Below are positions 54,019 through 62,740 of a stretch of 64,000 nt of DNA, one piece after another. The notes beneath the pieces are model-generated. The model saw only the letters and a program-made list of their open reading frames with translations. It had not been told where the DNA came from and did no database searches. How positions within the stretch are numbered: position 1 is the first letter of the stretch; each line of letters starts with the position of its first letter. A program made the position numbers and the translations under genes. This DNA is from Firmicutes bacterium HGW-Firmicutes-1 (GTDB taxonomy: Bacteria; Bacillota; Clostridia; Lachnospirales; Vallitaleaceae). Where the stretch lies: assembly GCA_002841625.1 (NCBI GenBank), contig PHAG01000013.1, positions 53,343-117,342 on the forward strand, written 5' to 3'.

Positions 54019-54947
54019 TTTTGTTCCTCCCCCGCTTCTGTTAAATGCATAAATATTGATTCAAGGCTTCCAGCAGTCTCTTCGAAATGCGTTACCCTAA
54101 CCTGTTTATCAACTAAGGTTTTCAACAAATCTGCCTTTTGCTGTATTTCTCCTGCAAAGGAGAATTCTATATAGCCGTTTGCTTCAACAATTCCTGTTAC
54201 TTGTGGCTGCTCTTTTAATATGGAAGCTGCAAGTGAAAAATCGCTACACACTTTAACCTTCACTCTACTTAAATGATTCAACTTCTCTTGAATTTCAGCC
54301 ACAGTACCTATTGCAATCATTTTTCCACCGTCGATAATTCCAATCGAGGTACAAACTTCAGATAGTTCATGTAAAATATGAGAGCTAATTAATACGGTCT
54401 TCCCCATATCCTTAAGTTCCTTTAATATCTCTCTAAATTCAACCCTCGCTCTAGGATCTAGCCCCGATGCTGGTTCGTCTAAAATAAGAAGGTCTGGATT
54501 ATGGATCAAACTTCTTGCCAAACAAAGGCGTTGCTTCATACCTCTTGATAAGTCATCAACATAGGATTCCTTTTTGTCTGTTAGATTTACCAACTCAACT
54601 AAACTATCAATGGTTTTACTCCTATCAGCAACAGGTATTTTATGTACACCACAATAAAAGTTCATATATTCGGTAACTTTTAAATCGTCGTATACTCCAA
54701 AAAAGTCGGGCATATAACCAATGCATCTTTTCGCTTCTCTTCGTTGCTTATGAACGTCAAAGCCGTTGATAAAAATAGTCCCTTGGTCCGCCTTTAACAA
54801 TCCTGCGGCTACCTTCATGGTAGTTGTCTTCCCCGCTCCATTTGAACCAACAAAGCCGAATATTTCACCCTTGCCAATAGAAAATGATAGACTGTCAACA
54901 GCAGTAAATTTACCATATCGTTTCACTAAATTTTCTACTTTTATCAT
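54015..54947 (-). CDS. ABC transporter ATP-binding protein
   Basis: A 310-residue ATPase with Walker A GSNGAGKTTTMK, Q-loop region GYMPDFFGVYDDLKV, signature LSRGMKQRL, Walker B LLILDEPASGLDP and H-loop SSHILHEL. It carries a C-terminal extension (about 220-310) typical of the GldA/NatA/DrrA group. It overlaps the permease by 4 bases and touches the stop of the preceding membrane protein (shared base 54947). It powers the ABC-2 permease beside it. Confidence 0.96.
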   Translation of the reverse strand: MIKVENLVKRYGKFTAVDSLSFSIGKGEIFGFVGSNGAGKTTTMKVAAGLLKADQGTIFINGFDVHKQRREAKRCIGYMPDFFGVYDDLKVTEYMNFYCGVHKIPVADRSKTIDSLVELVNLTDKKESYVDDLSRGMKQRLCLARSLIHNPDLLILDEPASGLDPRARVEFREILKELKDMGKTVLISSHILHELSEVCTSIGIIDGGKMIAIGTVAEIQEKLNHLSRVKVKVCSDFSLAASILKEQPQVTGIVEANGYIEFSFAGEIQQKADLLKTLVDKQVRVTHFEETAGSLESIFMHLTEAGEEQK

Positions 54948-57514
54948 TACTTCACTCTCCCCTCAATTGAAATACTTGGAGCCTTCATCATTTGCGCATA
55001 TGAATATTCTCCTTGATCTCCTCTAACATCTGCTCTAAATAAAATATGTCCATCGTCTCTAATGTATTTGCTATCTGTAATGACTAGCTTTCTATCTATC
55101 TCTTCCCATATACTATCTTTCGCATTGAAAATTTTATATTTGATATCTTTCTTTGGTGTTGCAGCTTGCCCATTTGCTATATTATAGTAATCCTGTTCAT
55201 TGAAAACTTCACCCAACTCAATTTGAACTTTGCTTACCTCCATTCCAAAAGGAATTTGGTAATCAAATTCAAGGATTCCTTGCTCGTATAATCTATAATA
55301 TTGATCATAGGACTGATATTCATAGGTACCAATATTAATGTATTTATCGTCAAGATAGTAAAGGACTGTTGGCGAAACGATACCCTTAGGTATTCTAACC
55401 TCTGCACCCTTATCAAATGCGATTTTTGTCGTAATTTCTATAATATTGGTAACGAAATCTTCTGTTTCTTGGTCATTTACCTTGATTTCATATCCTACGT
55501 CCTGATAGTTCATGGCGCATAATTTCACTTCATCTATATTATTATTCGAGCTTCCAGTAGGCATATATTGTTGATTATAATATACATATCTTTGTAGCAA
55601 AATTTCAAATCTTCTATTGTCTTTCTGTTGCTCCTTAGTTGGTGGATTCATATAATCAAAAGGCTTCAAACCCATTTCCTTATCCAAAAATGTCTCAAAA
55701 TTAACATACAAAGACTTGCTGATCTCTTGATCAATTGATTTTTCTTCACCCGGAGCCAAATCTCCAATAAATATATTTCCCATACCCCATTGAATAAAAG
55801 CATCTTTTAATTCATATGGCGTTGTATTCGTAACTGAAATGCTAACCTTATCATCGATTATTTTCATTTTTATCATCTTTTTGGTTTCAAAAGGAATTTT
55901 CTTATCCCCAGAAATATAGGTCGATCCCCATAAACCAGCATTATATTTTTCATATATATTTGTGTTACCCCTAGTGATTTTACCAGTGATCTTTTTCTCT
56001 GTTTTCCCCGCATTTGGATCTGCATTATACATATAATAGGCATCCATTTGAACATTGTTTAGCTTAAGATTTTCGTTGTTACTCCATTCAATTTTTAATT
56101 TATTTCTTTCATTATTAAAAATCATAATGTCACTCGTAACATTCATAAACGACTCTTCTTCCTTTGCAGTAAGTACAGAAATACTATTCATAATCGCATT
56201 ATTATGCCTTGTTCCTAACCCAAAGGTATACATAGTAATAACACAAACAACTGCAAGCAGTGGTATACCTATCCAAGCAAAATCTCTTTTATCCATTTTC
56301 TTTAAAACAAAATAGGCGACCGGTGCTACCAAAAATATATAAATCCCAAGAATAATAACCATAAATATATATGGAGGCTGTTTATCCGAAGGTACCTGTT
56401 GAACTAAATATTGAAATTGGCTTACATAGTATGGATCAATAGCTTGATAATTGCTATTGATTGCATACGTTCCAAGGATTGCTTCCACAAATGGAGCCTT
56501 TGAATTCCATGAGGCAATAGGTTCAAGTGCCATATTAACAAAAAGCGTGATCACCGAACCATTCCCTACGGTCGTTTTCGCTCCAACCTTCGTTCCTTCA
56601 AATTCAATGATTGCAGTATCTATTGAGTTTATAGCATTTGTTGTAGCGAGATCTATTGCATCATCCAGCGGTAAGCTATACCATAGATTTTTTATTTGCT
56701 TATTTTCTATACCACTAATTTCAATTGGATTTAGGCTTTCTGGTAATACACTACTTGTTTTCTTATAGTCCGCACCCGTTTCAATAACAAGTGCATTTCC
56801 CGCCGTCATCCATTTTTGAAGATTGTTTTCAACCTCCTCAGAAATACTTAAGCTTTGATTATGCCCGATATAAATAAAATTAAAGAAGCCTAACTTCTCA
56901 GCAGAATCTAACTGATCAAAGCTATCGAAAAATAAAACCTCAAGGTTTTGTAATTCTAAAGTCGTAGTCTCTTGGGTTGTTACCATTGACCCACCATACT
57001 GTGATTGTGCATACTTATACATACCCGGATCCACATACCCACCACTTATTTTGGTGTTTTCTAGAAATCTATAGGCATCTGGCGTATCGGTAACAACTGC
57101 CATTACCCTTCTATCTGGTGATAACACTTTACTTGCTTTAATCGTCTCTTCATATAACTTCTTTTCTTTCGAAGTCACATTCACCTTAAATGACTTTTGA
57201 ATTATGTACAATGGCACATCTATCGCAATTTCCTTGGTTGCATTCTCCGCAATCTCAAAAGGCTGTGCAATAATCACCTTACTCATCATTGAATCTTCTA
57301 CTTCAATTTGAAGCTCCCCCTCAAAAGCAGGTCCATTGTTCTTAATCGTAGCAACTAGGGGATTCCCCGTTGATATTTTAACCGTACCGTTATAACCAAA
57401 TTGTGTTTCAACCTCTAATCGTCCTTTTGGAATCTTATTAGCTGTACAATTTGTGAACATCAATAAAACGAACGTACTTACTAGAAAAACACCCATTATC
57501 TTTCTAAATAACAT
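54947..57514 (-). CDS. Large membrane-anchored protein of the ABC/MoxR cluster, unknown function
   Basis: An 855-residue protein. The N-terminus is a signal or anchor (FLVSTFVLLMFTNCTANK); the Cys looks lipobox-like, but Asn at -1 is unusual. A beta-rich region (about 35-130), a region with a GATase/ABC-accessory flavour (about 130-370; AGNALVIETGADYKK), then two TM helices (about 383-405 and 415-437), and a large C-terminal beta-rich part. It resembles the auxiliary proteins next to ABC-2 transporters in Clostridia but I do not recognise a named family. GTG at 57523 is possible, but ATG at 57514 is better spaced from AAGGAGA. First gene of the cluster. Confidence 0.85.
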   Translation of the reverse strand: MLFRKIMGVFLVSTFVLLMFTNCTANKIPKGRLEVETQFGYNGTVKISTGNPLVATIKNNGPAFEGELQIEVEDSMMSKVIIAQPFEIAENATKEIAIDVPLYIIQKSFKVNVTSKEKKLYEETIKASKVLSPDRRVMAVVTDTPDAYRFLENTKISGGYVDPGMYKYAQSQYGGSMVTTQETTTLELQNLEVLFFDSFDQLDSAEKLGFFNFIYIGHNQSLSISEEVENNLQKWMTAGNALVIETGADYKKTSSVLPESLNPIEISGIENKQIKNLWYSLPLDDAIDLATTNAINSIDTAIIEFEGTKVGAKTTVGNGSVITLFVNMALEPIASWNSKAPFVEAILGTYAINSNYQAIDPYYVSQFQYLVQQVPSDKQPPYIFMVIILGIYIFLVAPVAYFVLKKMDKRDFAWIGIPLLAVVCVITMYTFGLGTRHNNAIMNSISVLTAKEEESFMNVTSDIMIFNNERNKLKIEWSNNENLKLNNVQMDAYYMYNADPNAGKTEKKITGKITRGNTNIYEKYNAGLWGSTYISGDKKIPFETKKMIKMKIIDDKVSISVTNTTPYELKDAFIQWGMGNIFIGDLAPGEEKSIDQEISKSLYVNFETFLDKEMGLKPFDYMNPPTKEQQKDNRRFEILLQRYVYYNQQYMPTGSSNNNIDEVKLCAMNYQDVGYEIKVNDQETEDFVTNIIEITTKIAFDKGAEVRIPKGIVSPTVLYYLDDKYINIGTYEYQSYDQYYRLYEQGILEFDYQIPFGMEVSKVQIELGEVFNEQDYYNIANGQAATPKKDIKYKIFNAKDSIWEEIDRKLVITDSKYIRDDGHILFRADVRGDQGEYSYAQMMKAPSISIEGRVK

Positions 57515-57889
57515 CTCCAGCACTCTCCTTATTCATAGTAAATTCAATTTATGTACTTAGACGCTAAAACATGATGTTTAGTTCCCAACTTTTGGAAAAT
57601 TTTTCAAGTCTAGAATCAACTTATATCATCATATCATAGTAAATTTTTAAATAACATTAAATATTTATTAAATTTATGCTTATATTGAGGTGTTTTATTA
57701 GACAATTACAGCGGGATTATTACAAAAGATTGAGGATATTAATACGTTTTCACTAAGATAATGTAGCAAGATACGTTGTTGTTAAGAACCCTAGTTACTT
57801 AGTAAGGCTGTCGTGCTGTCGATAAAGAATCTTCATTATATATAAGCGCTGTCCAAAAATAAAACTTTGAGCGTATATAGGTTGTCGAC

Positions 57890-57996
57890 AAAGAGGGTAT
57901 ACTACGTATTTTTTTCGCTCCAACCCGCGTCCATGCGGGTTAAGTCACGCCGTTCCGCATCCTGCTCCACTAACAAATACATAGTATACCCTCTTT
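57890..57996. repeat. Long-stem inverted repeat (22-base arms) with inner hairpin
   Basis: Arms 57890-57911 and 57975-57996 are complementary with one mismatch (AAAGAGGGTATACTA core). An inner hairpin AACCCGC/GCGGGTT lies at 57922-57941. The interior is much richer in G+C than the flanks, suggesting a discrete element. Confidence 0.85.
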
Positions 57997-58266
57997 ATCT
58001 CTGTATCGTAATTTAAAGTGGAAAAGAGCGTTTATATTTGTTAATGTACATGGTTTATATGCTTTATGTTATGGTACGTTGAAAAGTATTAAACTGCGAA
58101 ATATGATATCAACGTCCTTAATTTCTAGAAACCCACAATAAATATTTATTCTAAAGGTAAAACGTTTCAACAATCTTTAACAATGAATATTTTCGAAATT
58201 AAATACTTAAGATTGCAATTAAAATTTTGAACAATTCTTATAAAACGAAATTTATTACCTTTCGCT

Positions 58267-58450
58267 ATTTGTGTTTTACTATATGTTTATGCCTTTACCT
58301 ATTAGTGCTTGACTTTACGTTTCTACCCTTACCTATTAATATTTGGCGATATGTTTATATCTTTACCTACTGATGTTTGGCAATATATTTATACCTTACC
58401 TATTAATCTATGTCGATACGTTCTTACCTTTACCATTAAGCTTTACGAAA
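58267..58450. repeat. Degenerate 33-34 base tandem repeats
   Basis: About five copies of a unit resembling TTTGGCGATATGTTTATA plus CCTTTACCTATTAAT. The ACCTATTA anchor falls at 58297, 58331, 58365, 58398 and 58432, a period of 33-34 bases. No spacers lie between units, so it is not a CRISPR array. Confidence 0.75.
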
Positions 58451-58510
58451 TGGTTTTAACAAAACCCAAAACAAATACCGAAGAATTTTAGCACCCATTT
58501 ACGTATAACT

Positions 58511-58660
58511 TATAGGGTGGAGGTATTGGGGGTTCGTTCAGAAGCGCACAGGTGCTGGTCGCAAACAAGTTTGCTGCTCGCATATGCAACCTAAGTAAGC
58601 GAACCGACCTTTTGCACAGGATGTGCAAGGGAGGGCAGAACGAACCCCCAATACCTCTGC
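58511..58660. repeat. Long-stem inverted repeat with branched interior
   Basis: Arms 58520-58539 and 58638-58657 are perfect complements (GAGGTATTGGGGGTTCGTTC), extended with two mismatches by a further GGG/CCC. The roughly 100-base interior holds hairpins GCAAAC/GTTTGC (58561-58574) and TTGCAC/GTGCAA (58612-58628) and a twice-used GCACAGG. It could be a structured RNA or a non-autonomous mobile element. Confidence 0.85.
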
Positions 58661-58756
58661 CCAAGGCAGCTAGCCCAAGCTAAAATTCTGACCGTCTTCC
58701 ACTTTCACCAATTCTTCCTCCAACCCAAATTCATCCGAAATTATATATGTTTTACA

Positions 58757-58796
58757 ATAAAAAAAGAACACCTATAAATAAATATAAATGTTCTCA
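58757..58796 (-). terminator. purA terminator
   Basis: Read leftward, GAACATTTATA and TATAGGTGTTC form an imperfect stem followed by TTTTTTTATTG. Confidence 0.6.
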
Positions 58797-58828
58797 TCTT
58801 AAAATCTATCGTTTTTGCCCACTACGTC

Positions 58829-60444
<1,616 letters not shown>

Positions 60445-61113
60445 ATGAAGATTGAAAAGGTAAATAGCAACCAGATAAAATGTTTTTTAAACAAGGGAGA
60501 TTTGCTTTCACGACAAATCAAAGTCAGTGAATTGGCTTATGGAACCGAAAAAGCACAAGAGCTTTTCAAGGACATGATGGATCAAGCTTCTAATGAATTT
60601 GGTTTTGAAGTAGAAAATGTGCCGCTCATGATTGAAGCAGTACCCCTATCAACAGATAGTATTATGCTTATTATAACTAAAGTAGATAATCCAGAAGAAC
60701 TAGAAGATAAATTTACGGGACTACCAATGGCAGACACTCGTAAGTTCAAGAAAAAAGAAGCTGCGGAAAAAGAAGAAGCACATACATCTGTAGAGTCAGA
60801 CGATGCTCAAATAAGCTTGCCTACATTTCTAGTATATCAGTTTGATACATTAGATGCTACAACTGCGATAGCTACAAGACTATTCCCTTTTTCAATTGAA
60901 AACAGTTCACTTTATAAAGATCCTAGTAATCATACTTATTACTTATCTCTAATATCTTCTTCAATAGATCGTAATTCCTTTAAGATTCTTAGAGGTATTC
61001 TTTCCGAATATGCTGTGCAAGTACCGTGTAAACGATCTGCTCTTAGTTATTACGATGAACATTTTGACACAATTATCAAAGATAAAGCATTAGAAGTGTT
61101 ATTGATTCTATAA
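60445..61113 (+). CDS. mecA: Adaptor protein MecA
   Basis: MecA delivers substrates to the ClpC unfoldase (with ClpP) for degradation in low-GC Firmicutes. The 222-residue protein has the N-terminal substrate-binding domain (MKIEKVNSNQIKCFLNKGDL, ELFKDMMDQASNEFGF), a variable acidic linker (about 92-125), and the C-terminal ClpC-binding domain (FLVYQFDTLDATTAIATRL, SLYKDPSNHTYYLSL, LSEYAVQV). ATG follows AAAGGAAGTG. It is a single gene with its own terminator. Confidence 0.94.
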   Translation: MKIEKVNSNQIKCFLNKGDLLSRQIKVSELAYGTEKAQELFKDMMDQASNEFGFEVENVPLMIEAVPLSTDSIMLIITKVDNPEELEDKFTGLPMADTRKFKKKEAAEKEEAHTSVESDDAQISLPTFLVYQFDTLDATTAIATRLFPFSIENSSLYKDPSNHTYYLSLISSSIDRNSFKILRGILSEYAVQVPCKRSALSYYDEHFDTIIKDKALEVLLIL

Positions 61114-61125
61114 TCTAATCAATTT

Positions 61126-61155
61126 AAAGGCGTCTCAAGTAGAGACGCCTTTTTT
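61126..61155 (+). terminator. mecA terminator
   Basis: AAAGGCGTCT and AGACGCCTTT enclose a short loop and are followed by TTTT. Confidence 0.9.
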
Positions 61156-61197
61156 GATACCCGAAAACTTTCTGCATAAGTGAATTTTTTGCTTTAA

Positions 61198-61509
61198 TTA
61201 GTGTATATAAGAACAACAATAATCTGCAACTTCTTTGATGTTCAACTTAAATTTGCTTTGTTCTGGAACCTCAAAAGAATCACCTTGATAATAAGTCACC
61301 CATTCCTCTGAACCAGGCAGCATAATATCCATGCTTCCTGCTAATACTTCTATTACTTCCTTTGAATCCGTACCAAATTCGTATTCTCCGGGAAGCATAA
61401 TCCCTAAGGTTTTCTTTTCACCATTTTCTAATAAAACTGTTCTACTAGTTACCTTGCCATTGAAATATATATTTGCTTTTTTAATGATCGTTACGCCTTC
61501 AAATTGCAT
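61198..61509 (-). CDS. ppnP: Pyrimidine/purine nucleoside phosphorylase PpnP
   Basis: A 103-residue cupin-like protein of the PpnP (DUF1255) family, which phosphorolyses several nucleosides. It shows [20 protein letters not shown], the family-typical [17 protein letters not shown] and [11 protein letters not shown], and [17 protein letters not shown]. The length is standard. RBS AGGAGGA. It is a single gene and is convergent with mecA. Confidence 0.93.
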   Translation of the reverse strand: MQFEGVTIIKKANIYFNGKVTSRTVLLENGEKKTLGIMLPGEYEFGTDSKEVIEVLAGSMDIMLPGSEEWVTYYQGDSFEVPEQSKFKLNIKEVADYCCSYIH

Positions 61510-61671
61510 GAATCGTCCTCCTGAAATTTTTTATTATATCATACTATCCTTATCCAACTATGTCAAGGCACGTGGTCTCAAGCGGCAGTGACGACGGTTG
61601 TATGGCTCTGGCTTAAAATGGTTTTAGCGGCATCTATTGAAAGTGAAATGGGTGATATTAGTATTGATTTA

Positions 61672-61720
61672 CAATTAAAATAGACCACCAATTAACTTAT
61701 AAAATTGACCACTTACGGTT
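61672..61720 (+). mobile_element. Left end of an IS21-type element
   Basis: Two direct copies of a TAAAATNGACCAC motif (near 61675 and 61698), the repeated terminal sequence typical of IS21-family ends, lie just upstream of a truncated IstA frame. The 260 bases between ppnP and here hold no gene; a short open stretch ending LQLK near 61680 is not recognisable. Confidence 0.5.
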
Positions 61721-61770
61721 TCATGGTATATTCTTTTTTCATAACAATTATGAAAGGAGGAAGAATCGAG

Positions 61771-61914
61771 GTGAGAGATGTGCAACACTGTATCGCAGTT
61801 AAGAGACTACATAAAAATGGTGTTAAGAAACAACGAATAGCCACGGAACTTTGTATGGCAAGGAATACGGTTAAAAGGTTATCTCTACTTAAGTTTGACT
61901 TCTGCATTTATTAA
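61771..61914 (+). pseudogene. IS21-family transposase (IstA) N-terminal remnant
   Basis: GTG at 61771 behind AAAGGAGGAAG opens a 47-codon frame, RDVQHCIAVKRLHKNGVKKQ then RIATELCMARNTVKRL, the N-terminal HTH of IS21-type IstA. The frame ends after an unrelated LSLLKFDFCIY, with none of the rve integrase core and no IstB downstream, so most of the element has been deleted. Confidence 0.8.
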
Positions 61915-62357
61915 ATAGTATTAATGTGACAGGCTAGCCACCAGTGACAATTCGCAGTGTGTAAATATTAGAATTGTTATCTGTTTGGATAAGTAAATTG
62001 TCGCTGTGGCGAACATGAGTAAGCAATAATACTAAAATACTTTTTAGTTTTATTGCAAAAGATACAGGGCTTATATTTGATGGTTTTTCATCAATTATAA
62101 GCCCGTTAGTTTTTGGTATTATTGTGTTTTAGATTGGTTTATTGTGTCTTAGATGGCAGTTAGTTTGCCAGTCTATTGTAGTTTCGTATTTGCCAGTAGC
62201 CATCTGATGCCGTTAGCCTATCCGCCTGTCCAGTTTCGCCCTGTGGGTGGTGAGTGTGGTAAGGCTTTGGGTTGAGAAGGAGTGAGCTGGGCGGCGGCGG
62301 AAGGGTTAATTAGTTGGAATTTCTTATAAGGCACTAAAAAACGTCCCCTTGCCATTC
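61915..62357. other. Non-coding region with hairpins and a G+C-rich patch
   Basis: No gene. Hairpins are at 62023-62056 (arms starting GCAATAAT and ending TTATTGC) and 62067-62104 (GGGCTTATA/TATAAGCCC, followed by GTTAGTTTTTG, terminator-like on the plus strand). Bases 62210-62310 are clearly richer in G+C than anything nearby (CTGGGCGGCGGCGGAAGGG), suggesting DNA of different origin. Confidence 0.55.
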
Positions 62358-62720
62358 TTATAATATTTGTTTCCAATCATCCTCATCAATATCATTGTCC
62401 TCAGCCCACTGGAAACAACATAATACAAAGCCTGCTTTTTTTATCACTTCCTCTGCTTTGATAATAAAATCCATTCCTTCACTGGGAATTTTATACTTTG
62501 AGTAAATGTGTATATCTATATTACGTCCAACTGCATTAGGGTAAGCTTCATAAATTTCGTCACTTTCTATAAAACTCAAATATCTGTTTAGTTTTTCTTG
62601 AAGTAGTTCTAAATGCTCGTCAGTATTATTCCAGCCCATATTATCACTTATAGTTAAACCAACATGTCCTGTTTGATTATCTATTCCAATAGCATCTACT
62701 TCACTTATTTTTTCAATCAT
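62358..62720 (-). CDS. DUF6572-like probable immunity protein
   Basis: A 120-residue acidic, soluble protein with VDAIGIDNQTGHVGLTISD, WNNTDEHLELLQEKLNRYL and FIESDEIYEAYPN, matching what I recall of DUF6572 proteins found beside polymorphic toxins. It follows the toxin C-terminus by 20 bases on the same strand, the order expected for toxin then immunity. It probably binds and neutralises the neighbouring toxin domain. Confidence 0.75.
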   Translation of the reverse strand: MIEKISEVDAIGIDNQTGHVGLTISDNMGWNNTDEHLELLQEKLNRYLSFIESDEIYEAYPNAVGRNIDIHIYSKYKIPSEGMDFIIKAEEVIKKAGFVLCCFQWAEDNDIDEDDWKQIL

Positions 62721-62740
62721 TTTTCATTGCTCCCTTCTTA

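Larger units (their letters stand above)
57515..58828. other. 1.3 kb non-coding region with inverted and tandem repeats
   Basis: Between the start of the ABC/MoxR cluster and the end of purA there is no credible gene. The first 370 bases are plain A+T-rich sequence, where the leftward promoter of the cluster should lie, although I could not assign it. A long-stem inverted repeat (57890-57996), degenerate 34-base tandem repeats (58267-58450), a second long-stem inverted repeat (58511-58660) and the purA terminator follow. A 60-codon frame at 58309-58491 simply reads through the tandem repeats. Confidence 0.7.

Noticed and set aside
58267..58491. Short plus-strand frame (60 codons) as a gene
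   Set aside because: It simply reads through degenerate 34-base tandem repeats and has no ribosome site or recognisable protein.
58511..58660. Integron attC site
   Set aside because: Arms are fully paired and lack the conserved RYYYAAC and GTTRRRY ends; no integrase or cassette genes nearby.
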